The notes under the pieces are model-generated. The model was not told the origin of the DNA and did not search any database. It saw only the letters and a program-made list of their open reading frames with translations. The position numbers and the translations under genes are program-made. From Comamonas flocculans (GTDB lineage Bacteria > Pseudomonadota > Gammaproteobacteria > Burkholderiales > Burkholderiaceae_C), in NCBI RefSeq assembly GCF_007954405.1, contig NZ_CP042344.1, forward strand, positions 1,736,001 to 1,800,000: 64,000 nucleotides of DNA, given 5' to 3'. Positions 8,383 to 18,411 of the stretch are shown here, piece after piece; the first letter of the stretch is position 1; every line of letters starts with the position of its first letter.

Positions 8383-9411
8383 ATGATCATCGACGTGCAC
8401 GGCCACTACACCACCGCCCCCGCGGCGCTGGGCGAGTGGCGCCAGCGGCAGATTGCCGCGCTTGCGGATGCAAGCCTTCAGCCCCGGGCCTCGGAGCTGA
8501 AGATCAGCGACGACGAGATCCGCGAGAGCATCGAAGAAAACCAGCTGCGCCTGATGAAGGAGCGCGGCAGCGACCTGACCATCTTCAGCCCGCGCGCGAG
8601 CTTCATGGCGCACCACATCGGCAATTTCGAGACGTCGAGCACCTGGGCCGCGATCTGCAACGAGCTCTGCCACCGCGTGAGCGAGCTCTTCCCGGACCAT
8701 TTCGTGCCCGCCGCGATGCTGCCGCAGTCGCCCGGCGTCGACCCGGCCAGCTGCATTCCCGAGCTGGAGAAGTGCGTGCGCGAGTACGGCGCCGTCGGCA
8801 TCAACCTCAACCCCGACCCCTCGGGCGGGCACTGGAACAGCCCGCCTTTGAGCGACCGCCACTGGTACCCGATCTACGAGAAGATGGTGGAGCACGACAT
8901 CCCCGCGATGGTCCACGTGAGCACGAGCTGCAACGCCTGCTTTCACACCACCGGCGCGCACTACATCAACGCCGACACCACGGCGGTGATGCAGCTCATC
9001 CAGGGCGATCTGTTCAAGGATTTCCCCACGCTCAAGTTCCTCATTCCGCACGGCGGCGGCGCCGCGCCCTACCACTGGGGCCGCTACCGGGGCCTGGCGC
9101 AGGAATTAAAGAAGCCGCTGCTGGACACGCACCTGCTGAACAACCTCTACTTCGACACTTGCGTCTACCACCAGCCTGGCATCAATTTGCTGACCGAGGT
9201 GATCCCGGTCAAGAACATCCTGTTCGCCAGCGAAATGATAGGTGCGGTGCGCGGCATCGATCCCGAAACCGGGCACTACTACGACGACACCAAGCGCTAT
9301 GTGGAGGCCACGCAGAACCTGACGGCCGAGGAGAAGCACCAGGTCTATGAAGGCAACGCGCGGCGCGTCTTCACGCGCCTGGATGCACGGTTGAAGGCGC
9401 GGGGTTTGTAA
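8383..9411 (+). CDS. ligJ: 4-oxalomesaconate hydratase
   Basis: A 342-residue member of the amidohydrolase 2 superfamily, matching LigJ/PmdE, which adds water to 4-oxalomesaconate to give 4-carboxy-4-hydroxy-2-oxoadipate. The metal motif DVHGHYT is at residues 4-10; later metal or active-site residues are in PAMVHVS, LIPHGGGAAPYHWGR and FASEMIGAVRGIDPETG. A ribosome site (AGGAAAG) lies about 8 bases before the ATG. It is the second gene of the operon; the order ligJ-ligK here corresponds to pmdE-pmdF of Comamonas. The downstream gap to ligK holds a dispersed repeat. Confidence 0.93.
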   Translation: MIIDVHGHYTTAPAALGEWRQRQIAALADASLQPRASELKISDDEIRESIEENQLRLMKERGSDLTIFSPRASFMAHHIGNFETSSTWAAICNELCHRVSELFPDHFVPAAMLPQSPGVDPASCIPELEKCVREYGAVGINLNPDPSGGHWNSPPLSDRHWYPIYEKMVEHDIPAMVHVSTSCNACFHTTGAHYINADTTAVMQLIQGDLFKDFPTLKFLIPHGGGAAPYHWGRYRGLAQELKKPLLDTHLLNNLYFDTCVYHQPGINLLTEVIPVKNILFASEMIGAVRGIDPETGHYYDDTKRYVEATQNLTAEEKHQVYEGNARRVFTRLDARLKARGL

Positions 9412-9412
9412 T

Positions 9413-9462
9413 AAAAAGTGGCTTGAACGCTTTGCCATCAGGCGCAAGCAGCTATTGAATTG
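9413..9462 (-). repeat. Dispersed hairpin repeat, copy B
   Basis: About 50 bases fill most of the ligJ-ligK gap in reverse orientation: AAAAAGTGGCTTGAACGC, an imperfect stem, then GCAAGCAGCTATTGAA. It starts 1-2 bases after the ligJ stop. Confidence 0.6.
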
Positions 9463-9484
9463 AAAGTGTTTTGCGGGGTTTGAG

Positions 9485-10168
9485 ATGTACGAACTGGGTG
9501 TGGTCTATCGCAACATCGAGCGTGCCGATCGCGCCGCCGCCGATGCGCTGGCGCACTACGGCAGCGCCACGGTGCACGAGGCGCTGGGCAAGGTGGGCCT
9601 GCTCAAGCCCTACATGCGGCCCATCTACCCGGGCGCGCGGGTCTCGGGCACGGCGGTGACGGTGCTGCTGCAGCCGGGCGACAATTGGATGCTGCACGTC
9701 GCGGCCGAGCAGATCCGCCCGGGCGACGTGGTGGTCGCCGGCGTGACCAGCGAATGCACCGACGGCTACTTCGGCGACCTGCTGGCCACCAGCTTCAAGG
9801 CGCAGGGTGCGCGCGCCCTCATCATCGATGCGGGGGTGCGCGATGTGCGCACGCTGCACGAGATGAACTTCCCGGTCTGGAGCCGCGCGATCTCGTCCAA
9901 GGGCACGATCAAGGCGACGCTGGGTTCGGTGAACATCCCGGTGGTCTGCGCCGGCATGTGGGTGCGCCCGGGCGACGTGATCGTGGCCGACGACGACGGC
10001 ATCGTCTGCGTGCCGCGCGAGAAGGCCGAGGCCACCCTGGCGGCGGCGAAGAAGCGCGAGGACAACGAAACCGGCAAGCGTGAAATCTTCGCCAGCGGCG
10101 TGCTCGGGCTCGATTACTACAAGATGCGCGAGGGCCTGGCCAAGGCCGGGCTGCGCTACATCGACTGA
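9485..10168 (+). CDS. ligK: 4-carboxy-4-hydroxy-2-oxoadipate aldolase
   Basis: A 227-residue RraA/HMG-aldolase family enzyme that splits 4-carboxy-4-hydroxy-2-oxoadipate into pyruvate and oxaloacetate, the last step of the 4,5-cleavage pathway. Visible features are the opening [61 protein letters not shown] and the metal-binding region [12 protein letters not shown]. Its length equals known LigK/PmdF proteins. The ATG at 9485 has only a weak ribosome site because the preceding gap is occupied by a repeat. It is followed after 5 bases by the DUF1932 dehydrogenase. Confidence 0.94.
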   Translation: MYELGVVYRNIERADRAAADALAHYGSATVHEALGKVGLLKPYMRPIYPGARVSGTAVTVLLQPGDNWMLHVAAEQIRPGDVVVAGVTSECTDGYFGDLLATSFKAQGARALIIDAGVRDVRTLHEMNFPVWSRAISSKGTIKATLGSVNIPVVCAGMWVRPGDVIVADDDGIVCVPREKAEATLAAAKKREDNETGKREIFASGVLGLDYYKMREGLAKAGLRYID

Positions 10169-10173
10169 GCGCC

Positions 10174-11106
10174 ATGACCATGCCCGCATCGTCCCGCGAC
10201 TGGAAGATCGGCCTCGTTGGTTATGGCGAGGTGGGCCGCATCCTGGCCGAGGATCTGCGCGCGCAGGGCGTGGCTGTTGCCGCTTACGACCTCAAGCTCG
10301 CCAGTACCGAGGCGCCGCCGCTGCGCGCACACGCCGCGCAGCATGGCGTGGCGCTGGCGGGCAGCCCCGCGCAGTTGGCCGCGGGTGCTGATTTCATTAT
10401 TTGCGCCGTCACCGCGAGCCAGACCCTGGCCGCGGCCCAGGCCTGTGCTGCGGCGGTGCGCGCGGGCGCCTTCTATCTCGACTTCAATTCCGCCTCGCCC
10501 GCCACCAAGCAGCAGGCCGCCGCCCTGATCGACGGCGCCGGTGCGCGCTACGTCGAGGGCGCGGTGATGACCAGCGTGCCGCCCTATCGCATCCGGGTGC
10601 CGCTGCTGCTGGGCGGCAGGCACGCGGCGGTACTGGCCGAGGACATCGAGCAACTGGGCTTTGCCGCGAAGGTGGCGAGCGAGCGCATCGGCGTCGCCTC
10701 GGCCACCAAGATGTGCCGCAGCGTGATGATCAAGGGGCTGGAAGCCATGGTCATCGAGAGCTTCACCGCCGCGCGCCACTACGGCGTCGAGGACGCGGTG
10801 CTCGCCTCGCTCGCCGAGACCTTTCCCGGCATCGACTGGGAAAAGCAGGGCGCGTACTTCTTTCAGCGCGTGATCGAGCATGGCCGGCGGCGCAGCGAGG
10901 AGATGTTTGAATCCGCGCGCACCGTGCGCGACGCGGGTCTGCCACCGGCCATCGCGCAGGGCGCGGCCGAGCGCCAGGCGTGGATCGCCGACCTCGCGCA
11001 GGACGGTGTGTTCGGCGAACGTGGCACCCCCGGTTTTGCGCGCAGCGCCGACTGGCGTGTCGAGGCCGACCGGTTGCTCGCCCATCTCAAGAGAGGCAAT
11101 GCATGA
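10174..11106 (+). CDS. NAD(P)-binding DUF1932 dehydrogenase in lig operon
   Basis: A 310-residue protein with an N-terminal Rossmann fold of the 6-phosphogluconate/hydroxyisobutyrate dehydrogenase type (IGLVGYGEVGRILAED, then FYLDFNSASPATK) and a C-terminal all-helical DUF1932 domain. A lysine is in the position typical of this superfamily (SATKMCRSVMIKGLEAM). It lies 5 bases after ligK, and its TGA overlaps the ATG of ligI by 4 bases, so it is clearly part of the operon. No reaction of the textbook 4,5-cleavage pathway needs it: ligC already supplies the dehydrogenase. It may oxidise or reduce a side intermediate or act on an alternative substrate; I do not assign a reaction. Confidence 0.85.
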   Translation: MTMPASSRDWKIGLVGYGEVGRILAEDLRAQGVAVAAYDLKLASTEAPPLRAHAAQHGVALAGSPAQLAAGADFIICAVTASQTLAAAQACAAAVRAGAFYLDFNSASPATKQQAAALIDGAGARYVEGAVMTSVPPYRIRVPLLLGGRHAAVLAEDIEQLGFAAKVASERIGVASATKMCRSVMIKGLEAMVIESFTAARHYGVEDAVLASLAETFPGIDWEKQGAYFFQRVIEHGRRRSEEMFESARTVRDAGLPPAIAQGAAERQAWIADLAQDGVFGERGTPGFARSADWRVEADRLLAHLKRGNA

Positions 11107-12020
11107 GCACGTTCGAGAAAACCCCCGGCTGGCTCGACTGGTACCAGAACCCGTCCAGGCCGCGCTTTCAGCTCCCGGCGGGCGCGGTGGATGCGCACTG
11201 CCATGTGTTCGGCCCGGGCGAGCAGTTCCCCTACGCGCCCGAGCGCAAGTACACGCCCTGCGACGCCGGCAAGGCGCAGCTCTTCGCGCTGCGCGATCAC
11301 CTGGGTTTTGCGCGCAACGTCATCGTGCAGGCCACCTGCCACGGTGCGGACAACCGCGCGCTGGTCGACGCGCTGCAGGCCGCGGGCGGCAGGGCGCGCG
11401 GCGTCGCCACCGTGCGCCGCGGCGTGAGCGACGAAGAACTGCAGCGCCTGCACGCGGCCGGCGTGCGCGGCGTGCGCTTCAACTTCGTCAAGCGCCTGGT
11501 CGATTTCACGCCCAGGGACGAGCTGATGGAGATTGCCGCGCGCATCAGGCCGCTGGGCTGGCACGTGGTGGTCTACTTCGAGGCGGTGGACCTGCCCGAG
11601 CTGCGGGACTTTTTCGCCGCGCTGCCGACCACGGTGGTCGTCGATCACATGGGCCGCCCCGACGTGAGCAAAGGCGTGGACAGCGAGGAATTCGCCCTGT
11701 TCCTCAAGTTCATGCGCGAGCACGACAACATCTGGAGCAAGGTGAGCTGCCCCGAGCGCCTGTCGCTCAGCGGCCCGCCGGCCCTGCAGGGCGAGCAGGC
11801 CCCCTACCGCGACGTGGTGCCCTTCGCGCGCCGCGTGGTGCAGGAGTTTCCCGAACGCGTGCTCTGGGGCACCGACTGGCCCCATCCGAACCTCAAGAAG
11901 CACATGCCCGACGACGGGCTGCTGGTCGATTTCATCGCGCACATCGCGCCCACGGCCGAGCTGCAACGCCAGCTTCTGGTGGACAACCCGATGCGCCTCT
12001 ATTGGCCTGAAGAGCACTGA
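11103..12020 (+). CDS. ligI: 2-pyrone-4,6-dicarboxylate lactonase
   Basis: A 305-residue amidohydrolase-superfamily enzyme that hydrolyses 2-pyrone-4,6-dicarboxylate to 4-oxalomesaconate. The metal motif VDAHCHVFGPG is near residue 30; further markers are QATCHGADNRAL, GVRGVRFNFVKRLVD, VVDHMGRPDVSKGVD and the C-terminal LWGTDWPHPNLK. These match LigI/PmdD. The start at 11103 is set by the 4-base overlap with the upstream dehydrogenase; a longer in-frame ORF beginning at 10980 is not credible. It is followed after 11 bases by ligA, which has a strong AAGGAG site. Confidence 0.95.
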   Translation: MSTFEKTPGWLDWYQNPSRPRFQLPAGAVDAHCHVFGPGEQFPYAPERKYTPCDAGKAQLFALRDHLGFARNVIVQATCHGADNRALVDALQAAGGRARGVATVRRGVSDEELQRLHAAGVRGVRFNFVKRLVDFTPRDELMEIAARIRPLGWHVVVYFEAVDLPELRDFFAALPTTVVVDHMGRPDVSKGVDSEEFALFLKFMREHDNIWSKVSCPERLSLSGPPALQGEQAPYRDVVPFARRVVQEFPERVLWGTDWPHPNLKKHMPDDGLLVDFIAHIAPTAELQRQLLVDNPMRLYWPEEH

Positions 12021-12031
12021 AGGAGCTTCCC

Positions 12032-13380
<1,349 letters not shown>

Positions 13381-13390
13381 GAGGAAAGAA

Positions 13391-14347
13391 ATGAGTACTC
13401 CCATCAAGGTCGCCCTGGCCGGCGCCGGGGCCTTCGGCATCAAGCACCTGGACGGCATGCGCCACATCGACGGCGTGCAGGTGGTCTCGCTCGTCGGGCG
13501 GCGCCTGGCGCCCACCGAGGAGGTGGCGCGCAAGTACGGCATTGCCCACGCCTGCACCGACCTGGCCGAGGCCCTTGCGCGCCCCGAGGTGGACGCGGTC
13601 ATCCTGTGCACGCCCACGCAGATGCACGCGGCCCAGGCCATCCAGTGCCTGGAGGCGGGCAAGCACGTGCAGGTGGAAATCCCGCTGTGCGACAAGCTCG
13701 CCGACGGCCAGCGGGTAGCGCAGGCGCAGCGCCAGAGCGGCAAGGTGGCCATGGTCGGGCACACGCGCCGCTTCAACCCGAGCCACCAGTGGGTGCACCG
13801 GCGCGTGGCCGCCGGCGCGCTGCGCATCCAGCAGATGGACGTGCAGACCTACTTCTTTCGCCGCAGCAACACCAACGCGCTGGGGCAGCCGCGCTCCTGG
13901 ACCGACCACCTGCTCTGGCACCATGCGGCGCACACCGTGGACCTGTTCGCCTGGCAGGCGGGCAGCCCCATCGTGCAGGCCCATGCGCTGCAGGGGCCGA
14001 TCCATCCCGAGCTGGGCATCGCCATGGACATGAGCATCCAGCTCAAGGCGGCCAACGGCGCGATCTGCACGCTCTCGCTGTCGTTCAACAACGACGGGCC
14101 GCTGGGCACCTTCTTTCGCTACATCGGCGACAGCGGCACCTACGTCGCCCGCTACGACGACCTGGCCGACGGGCGCGACGAGAAGATCGACGTGAGCCAG
14201 GTGGACGTCTCGATGAACGGCATCGAGCTGCAGGACCGCGAATTCTTCGCCGCCATCCGCGAGGGGCGCGAGCCCAATGCCAGCGTGGCCCAGGTGCTGC
14301 CCTGCTACGAGGTGCTCGACCAGCTCGAGCGCCAGCTCGCCGCCTGA
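13391..14347 (+). CDS. ligC: 4-carboxy-2-hydroxymuconate-6-semialdehyde dehydrogenase
   Basis: A 318-residue Gfo/Idh/MocA-family NAD(P) enzyme that oxidises the cyclic hemiacetal of the ligAB product to 2-pyrone-4,6-dicarboxylate. The N-terminal fold has VALAGAGAFGIKHLDG, then CTPTQMHAAQAIQCLEAGKHVQVEIPL with the conserved lysine-proline-type region. HTRRFNPSHQWVHRR and SWTDHLLWHHAAHTVDLF complete the family's active-site signature. It matches LigC/PmdC in length. A good ribosome site precedes the start. It is followed after 56 bases by mobA. Confidence 0.94.
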   Translation: MSTPIKVALAGAGAFGIKHLDGMRHIDGVQVVSLVGRRLAPTEEVARKYGIAHACTDLAEALARPEVDAVILCTPTQMHAAQAIQCLEAGKHVQVEIPLCDKLADGQRVAQAQRQSGKVAMVGHTRRFNPSHQWVHRRVAAGALRIQQMDVQTYFFRRSNTNALGQPRSWTDHLLWHHAAHTVDLFAWQAGSPIVQAHALQGPIHPELGIAMDMSIQLKAANGAICTLSLSFNNDGPLGTFFRYIGDSGTYVARYDDLADGRDEKIDVSQVDVSMNGIELQDREFFAAIREGREPNASVAQVLPCYEVLDQLERQLAA

Positions 14348-14403
14348 GGCCTTTCATCGCGCCGCCCCCGCCAGCGCCCGCCCTGACCCGGAGCCAGACT
14401 TCC

Positions 14404-16296
14404 ATGCAGTTTCACCACCACGGCTACGTCTCCAGCGACCCGCGCGTGCAGCCCGCCGCCGGGACGGGGCTGGACCGCCCCACGCAGTTGCCCGGGGAGG
14501 TGGACGTGCTCGTCGTCGGCGCCGGGCCGGCCGGCATGATCGTCGCGGCGCAGCTGTCGCAGTTCGCCGGCATCCACACGCGCATCATCGACCGGCGGGC
14601 TTCGCGCCTGGAGATTGGCCAGGCCGACGGCATCCAGAAGCGCAGCGTCGAGACCTTCGAGGCCTTCGGCTTCGCCGACGAGATCGTCGCCGAAGGCTGC
14701 GAGGTGACGCAGACGGTGTTCTGGAAGCCCGACCCGCTGGATCCCGCGCGCATCGTGCGCGCCTCGCGCGAGCCCGAGGACGAGCACGGCGTGAGCGAGT
14801 ACCCGCACATCCTGGTCAACCAGGCGCGCGTGCTCGACTACTTTGGCCAGGTCATGCGGCGCGCGCCCACGCGCATGCAGGTCGACTACGGGCTGGAGCT
14901 GCAGGAGCTGCGGCTGGCCGAACACGGCCAATACCCGGTCAGCGCGCTGCTGCGGCACACCGCCGGGGAGCACGAGGGCCAGATGCGCACCGTGCGCGCG
15001 CGCTACGTGGTGGGCGCCGACGGCGCGCACAGCCGCGTGCGCCGCGCGGTGGGCTGCGAATTTCAGGGCAGCGCCTCCAACCACGCCTGGGGCGTGATCG
15101 ACCTGCTGGCGGTGACCGACTTTCCCGACGTGCGCACCAAGTGCGTGATCAAGTCGGGCGAGGGCGGCAGCATCCTTCTGATTCCGCGCGAAGGCGGCTT
15201 CATGTTCCGGCTCTACGTGGATCTGGGCGAGGTGGAGCCGGGCGCCGGCGGCGCGGTGCGCCAGACCACGGTGGAGCAGACTATCGCGCGCGCCCGCTCC
15301 ATCCTGCGCCCCTATGCGCTCGATGTGCGCCACGTCGCCTGGTACAGCGTGTACGAGGTCGGCCACCGCGTGTGCGACCGCTTCGACGACGTGCCGGCGC
15401 AGCAGCGCGGTGCGCGCACGCCGCGCGTGTTCATCGCCGGCGACGCCGCCCACACCCACAGCGCCAAGGCCGGGCAGGGCATGAACGTGTCCATGCAGGA
15501 CGGCTTCAACCTCGGCTGGAAGCTGGCGCACGTGCTCGAAGGGCGCAGCCCCGAGAGCCTGCTGGCCAGCTATTCGGCCGAGCGCCAGGTGATCGGGCAG
15601 GACATCATCGACTTCGACAGGCGCTGGGCCACGATGATGGCCACGCCGCCCGAGCAGCTGGGCAGCCCCGAGGAGGTCGAGGCGGCCTACGCGCAGATCA
15701 CCGAGTTCGCCCAGGGCTTCATGACGCAGTACGCACCCTCGTCCATCACCGGCAAGGCCACGTACCAGCACCTGGCCACGGGTTTCCCGATCGGCAGGCG
15801 CTTCAAGTCGGCGCGCGTGGTGCGCGTGGCCGACGCGCGGCCGCTGCACCTGGGCCATCAGGCGCGCGCCGACGGGCGCTGGCGCCTGTACGTGTTTGCC
15901 GACGCGGCGCGCGCGCACGAGGATTCGCCGGCCGCCGCGCTGGGCAGCTGGCTGGCGGATGCGCCGGAGTCGCCCGTGCGCGCCCACACGCCCGTGGGGC
16001 GGGACGACAACGCCTGGTTCGACATCAAGATCATCTACCAGCAGCCGCACGAGGCGGTTGCGATCGAGCAGGTGCCGCTGGCCTACAAGCCGCGCGTGGG
16101 CCCCTGGCAGCTGGTCGACTACGAGAACGTGTTCGCCACGCTGCCGGGGGAGGACATCTTCGCGCTGCGCGGCATCGACCGCGCCGGGGCCATCGTCGTG
16201 GTGCGCCCGGACCAATACGTCGCGCACGTGCTGCCGCTGGCCGCAAGGGCCGAGCTGGCCGCCTTCCTGCGCGGTTTCCTGCGCCCGCGCAGCTGA
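14404..16296 (+). CDS. mobA: 3-hydroxybenzoate 4-monooxygenase
   Basis: A 630-residue class A flavoprotein monooxygenase with the C-terminal thioredoxin-like domain of the phenol-hydroxylase group. From memory it resembles Comamonas MobA (about 639 residues) closely: it opens MQFHHHGYVSSDP, with VLVVGAGPAGMIVAAQL (GxGxxG), GQADGIQKRSVETFEAF, the DG motif GADGAHSRVRR and the GD motif FIAGDAAHTHSAKAGQG. The C-terminal part has LRGIDRAGAIVVVRPDQYVAHVLPL, typical of the family. It converts 3-hydroxybenzoate to protocatechuate, directly feeding ligAB. The start at 14404 replaces a much longer in-frame ORF that overlaps ligC. A related phenol-type hydroxylase is the main alternative. Confidence 0.9.
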   Translation: MQFHHHGYVSSDPRVQPAAGTGLDRPTQLPGEVDVLVVGAGPAGMIVAAQLSQFAGIHTRIIDRRASRLEIGQADGIQKRSVETFEAFGFADEIVAEGCEVTQTVFWKPDPLDPARIVRASREPEDEHGVSEYPHILVNQARVLDYFGQVMRRAPTRMQVDYGLELQELRLAEHGQYPVSALLRHTAGEHEGQMRTVRARYVVGADGAHSRVRRAVGCEFQGSASNHAWGVIDLLAVTDFPDVRTKCVIKSGEGGSILLIPREGGFMFRLYVDLGEVEPGAGGAVRQTTVEQTIARARSILRPYALDVRHVAWYSVYEVGHRVCDRFDDVPAQQRGARTPRVFIAGDAAHTHSAKAGQGMNVSMQDGFNLGWKLAHVLEGRSPESLLASYSAERQVIGQDIIDFDRRWATMMATPPEQLGSPEEVEAAYAQITEFAQGFMTQYAPSSITGKATYQHLATGFPIGRRFKSARVVRVADARPLHLGHQARADGRWRLYVFADAARAHEDSPAAALGSWLADAPESPVRAHTPVGRDDNAWFDIKIIYQQPHEAVAIEQVPLAYKPRVGPWQLVDYENVFATLPGEDIFALRGIDRAGAIVVVRPDQYVAHVLPLAARAELAAFLRGFLRPRS

Positions 16297-16333
16297 GCCG
16301 CTTTTCGCTTTCACCACCCCAAAGGAGACTTTC

Positions 16334-17512
16334 ATGCGACCCGTCAAAACCGCCATCCAGGCCACGCTGGTGGCCGCCGCGCTGGCCAGCGCCGGGCTGG
16401 CCCAGGCCAAGGACCTGACCATCGGCCTGGTGCTTTCGGTGTCCGGCCCGTTCGCCGCCTACGGCAAGCAGATCAAGCACGGCATCGACGTCTACATGGC
16501 CGAGCATGGCGACACCGTGGCCGGGCGCAAGGTCAAGCTCATCGTCAAGGACGACACCGGCATGGCGCCGCAGGTGGCCAAGCGCGCCGCGCAGGAGCTG
16601 CTGGTCAACGACAAGGTGGACATCCTGGCCGGGTTCGACCTCACGCCCAACGCCTTCTCCGTCGCGCCCCTGGCCACCCAGGCCAAGGTGCCTATGATCG
16701 TGATGAACGCCGCCACCTCCTCGATCACCGAAAAGTCGCCCTACATCGTGCGCGTCTCGATGACGCTGCCCCAGGGCTCGTGGGCCATGGCCAAGTGGGC
16801 GGCGGAGAACAACATCAAGTCGGCCTACACGCTGGTGGCCGACTATGGCCCCGGCCACGACGCCGAGACCCAGTTCAAGAAGACCTTCACCGAGCTCGGC
16901 GGCAAGATCGTCGGCCAGGTGCGCACCCCGGTGAACACCGCCGACTACGCCGCCTACCTGGAGCGCGTGAAGGACGCCAAGCCCGACGCCATGTTCACCT
17001 TCGTGCCGCCGGGCAGCTCCATGGTGGCGCTGATGAAGGGCTTTCGCGAGCTTGGCCTGGACAAGGCGGGCATCCAGGCCATAGGCCCGGGCGACCTGAC
17101 GGACGAGAACGAACTGGCGGCCATGGGCAATTCGGCGCTCGGGCTGATCACCGCCTTCCACTACTCGCAGGCGCACGATTCCGCCGAGAACAAGGCCTAT
17201 GTCGCTGCCTACAAGAAGGCCTTTCCCAAGGACCGCCCCAACTTCATGTCCGTGGGCGGCTACGACGGCATGCACCTGATCTACCAGGTGCTGGAGAAGA
17301 CCAAGGGCGACGCCACGGGCGACGCCTTCGTGGCCGCGGCCAAGGGCATGCAGTGGACGAGCCCGCGCGGGCCGGTGCAGATCGACCCCGAGACGCGCGA
17401 CGTGGTCCAGAACGAGTACATCCGCAAGCTCGAGGAGGTGAACGGCGAGCTGCAGAACGTCGAATTCGCCACGCTGCAGGCGGTCAAGGACCCGGGCAAG
17501 GCCGCCAAGTAA
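16334..17512 (+). CDS. LIV-type ABC binding protein, probably for aromatic acids
   Basis: A 392-residue type I periplasmic-binding protein of the LivK group. The signal peptide covers about residues 1-25 (ending AGLAQAK), followed by DLTIGLVLSVSGPFAAYGKQ, the family's standard opening, and later PMIVMNAATSSITEKSPYIVRV. A strong ribosome site (AAAGGAGA) precedes the ATG. It is the first of five importer genes placed directly after mobA. Binding proteins of this class near aromatic operons bind benzoate-like acids rather than leucine; 3- or 4-hydroxybenzoate or protocatechuate is the likely ligand, inferred from context. Confidence 0.9.
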   Translation: MRPVKTAIQATLVAAALASAGLAQAKDLTIGLVLSVSGPFAAYGKQIKHGIDVYMAEHGDTVAGRKVKLIVKDDTGMAPQVAKRAAQELLVNDKVDILAGFDLTPNAFSVAPLATQAKVPMIVMNAATSSITEKSPYIVRVSMTLPQGSWAMAKWAAENNIKSAYTLVADYGPGHDAETQFKKTFTELGGKIVGQVRTPVNTADYAAYLERVKDAKPDAMFTFVPPGSSMVALMKGFRELGLDKAGIQAIGPGDLTDENELAAMGNSALGLITAFHYSQAHDSAENKAYVAAYKKAFPKDRPNFMSVGGYDGMHLIYQVLEKTKGDATGDAFVAAAKGMQWTSPRGPVQIDPETRDVVQNEYIRKLEEVNGELQNVEFATLQAVKDPGKAAK

Positions 17513-17547
17513 GCCGACGCCGCCCGCCCACCCGCACCCCTTGAACC

Positions 17548-18402
17548 ATGACGATCATTTTTGACGGCATCGCCTTCGGCATGCTGCTGTTTCTGATCAG
17601 CGTCGGCCTGTCGGTGACGCTCGGGCTGATGAACTTCGTCAACCTCGCGCACGGGGTGTTCGCCATGGTGGGCGGCTATGTCTGCGTGGTGCTGCTCAAT
17701 GACTGGGGGCTGCCCTTCCTCGCGACCATCCCGTTTGCCATCGTCGTGCCCGGCGTGCTCGGGGTGGTGCTGGAGCGGCTGCTGTACCGGCGCCTGTACG
17801 AGGCCTCGGCGCTCGACCAGGTGCTGTTCTCCCTCGGCCTGGTGTTCATGGCGGTGGCGGCGACGCATTACTTCTTCGGCGCGCGCCAGCAGCCGCTGCA
17901 CCTGCCCGACTTTCTCACCGGGCAGATCCACCTGCCGGGCGTGGACATCGGCGTGTACCGGCTGTTCCTCGTGGTCGCGGGCCTCATCGTCGCGGCGCTG
18001 CTGCAGTGGTCGGTGATCCGCACGCCGTTCGGTGCGCGCCTGCGCGCGGCGGTGGACAACCAGGGCACGGCGCGGGGCCTGGGCATCGACGTGAACCGGG
18101 TGTTCATGCTCACCTTCGCGCTCGGCTCGGCGCTGGCGGGCCTGGGCGGCGCGCTCGGCGTGGAAATGCTCGGGCTCGACCCGGAGTTCCCGGTCAAGTA
18201 CCTGGTGTACTTCCTCATCGTCGTCACCGTGGGTGGCGGCGGCAACATTCTCGGCTCGCTCTGGGCGGCGCTGCTGCTGGGCGTGGCCGATGTCGCGGGC
18301 AAGTACTACGTGCCGCAGGTCGGCGCCTTCATCATCTACGCCATCATGGTCGTCATCCTGATCCTGCGCCCGCAAGGTCTGTTCGGCCGTCCCCACCACT
18401 GA
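17548..18402 (+). CDS. LIV-type ABC permease LivH-like
   Basis: A 284-residue inner-membrane permease with about eight hydrophobic segments. It opens with FDGIAFGMLLFLISVGLSVT and has GLMNFVNLAHGVFAMVGGY, the LivH signature. The EAA-like loop RAAVDNQGTARGLGIDVNRVF and GGGGNILGSLWAALLLG near the C-terminus are also typical. It begins 35 bases after the binding protein and forms the translocation pore with the LivM-like subunit 9 bases downstream. Confidence 0.92.
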   Translation: MTIIFDGIAFGMLLFLISVGLSVTLGLMNFVNLAHGVFAMVGGYVCVVLLNDWGLPFLATIPFAIVVPGVLGVVLERLLYRRLYEASALDQVLFSLGLVFMAVAATHYFFGARQQPLHLPDFLTGQIHLPGVDIGVYRLFLVVAGLIVAALLQWSVIRTPFGARLRAAVDNQGTARGLGIDVNRVFMLTFALGSALAGLGGALGVEMLGLDPEFPVKYLVYFLIVVTVGGGGNILGSLWAALLLGVADVAGKYYVPQVGAFIIYAIMVVILILRPQGLFGRPHH

Positions 18403-18411
18403 GGCGCGCCC

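Noticed and set aside
14305..16422. 705-residue minus-strand ORF opposite mobA
   Set aside because: It has the Gly/Ala/His/Arg-rich composition of a GC-rich shadow and no recognisable motif; mobA on the plus strand has complete FAD motifs.
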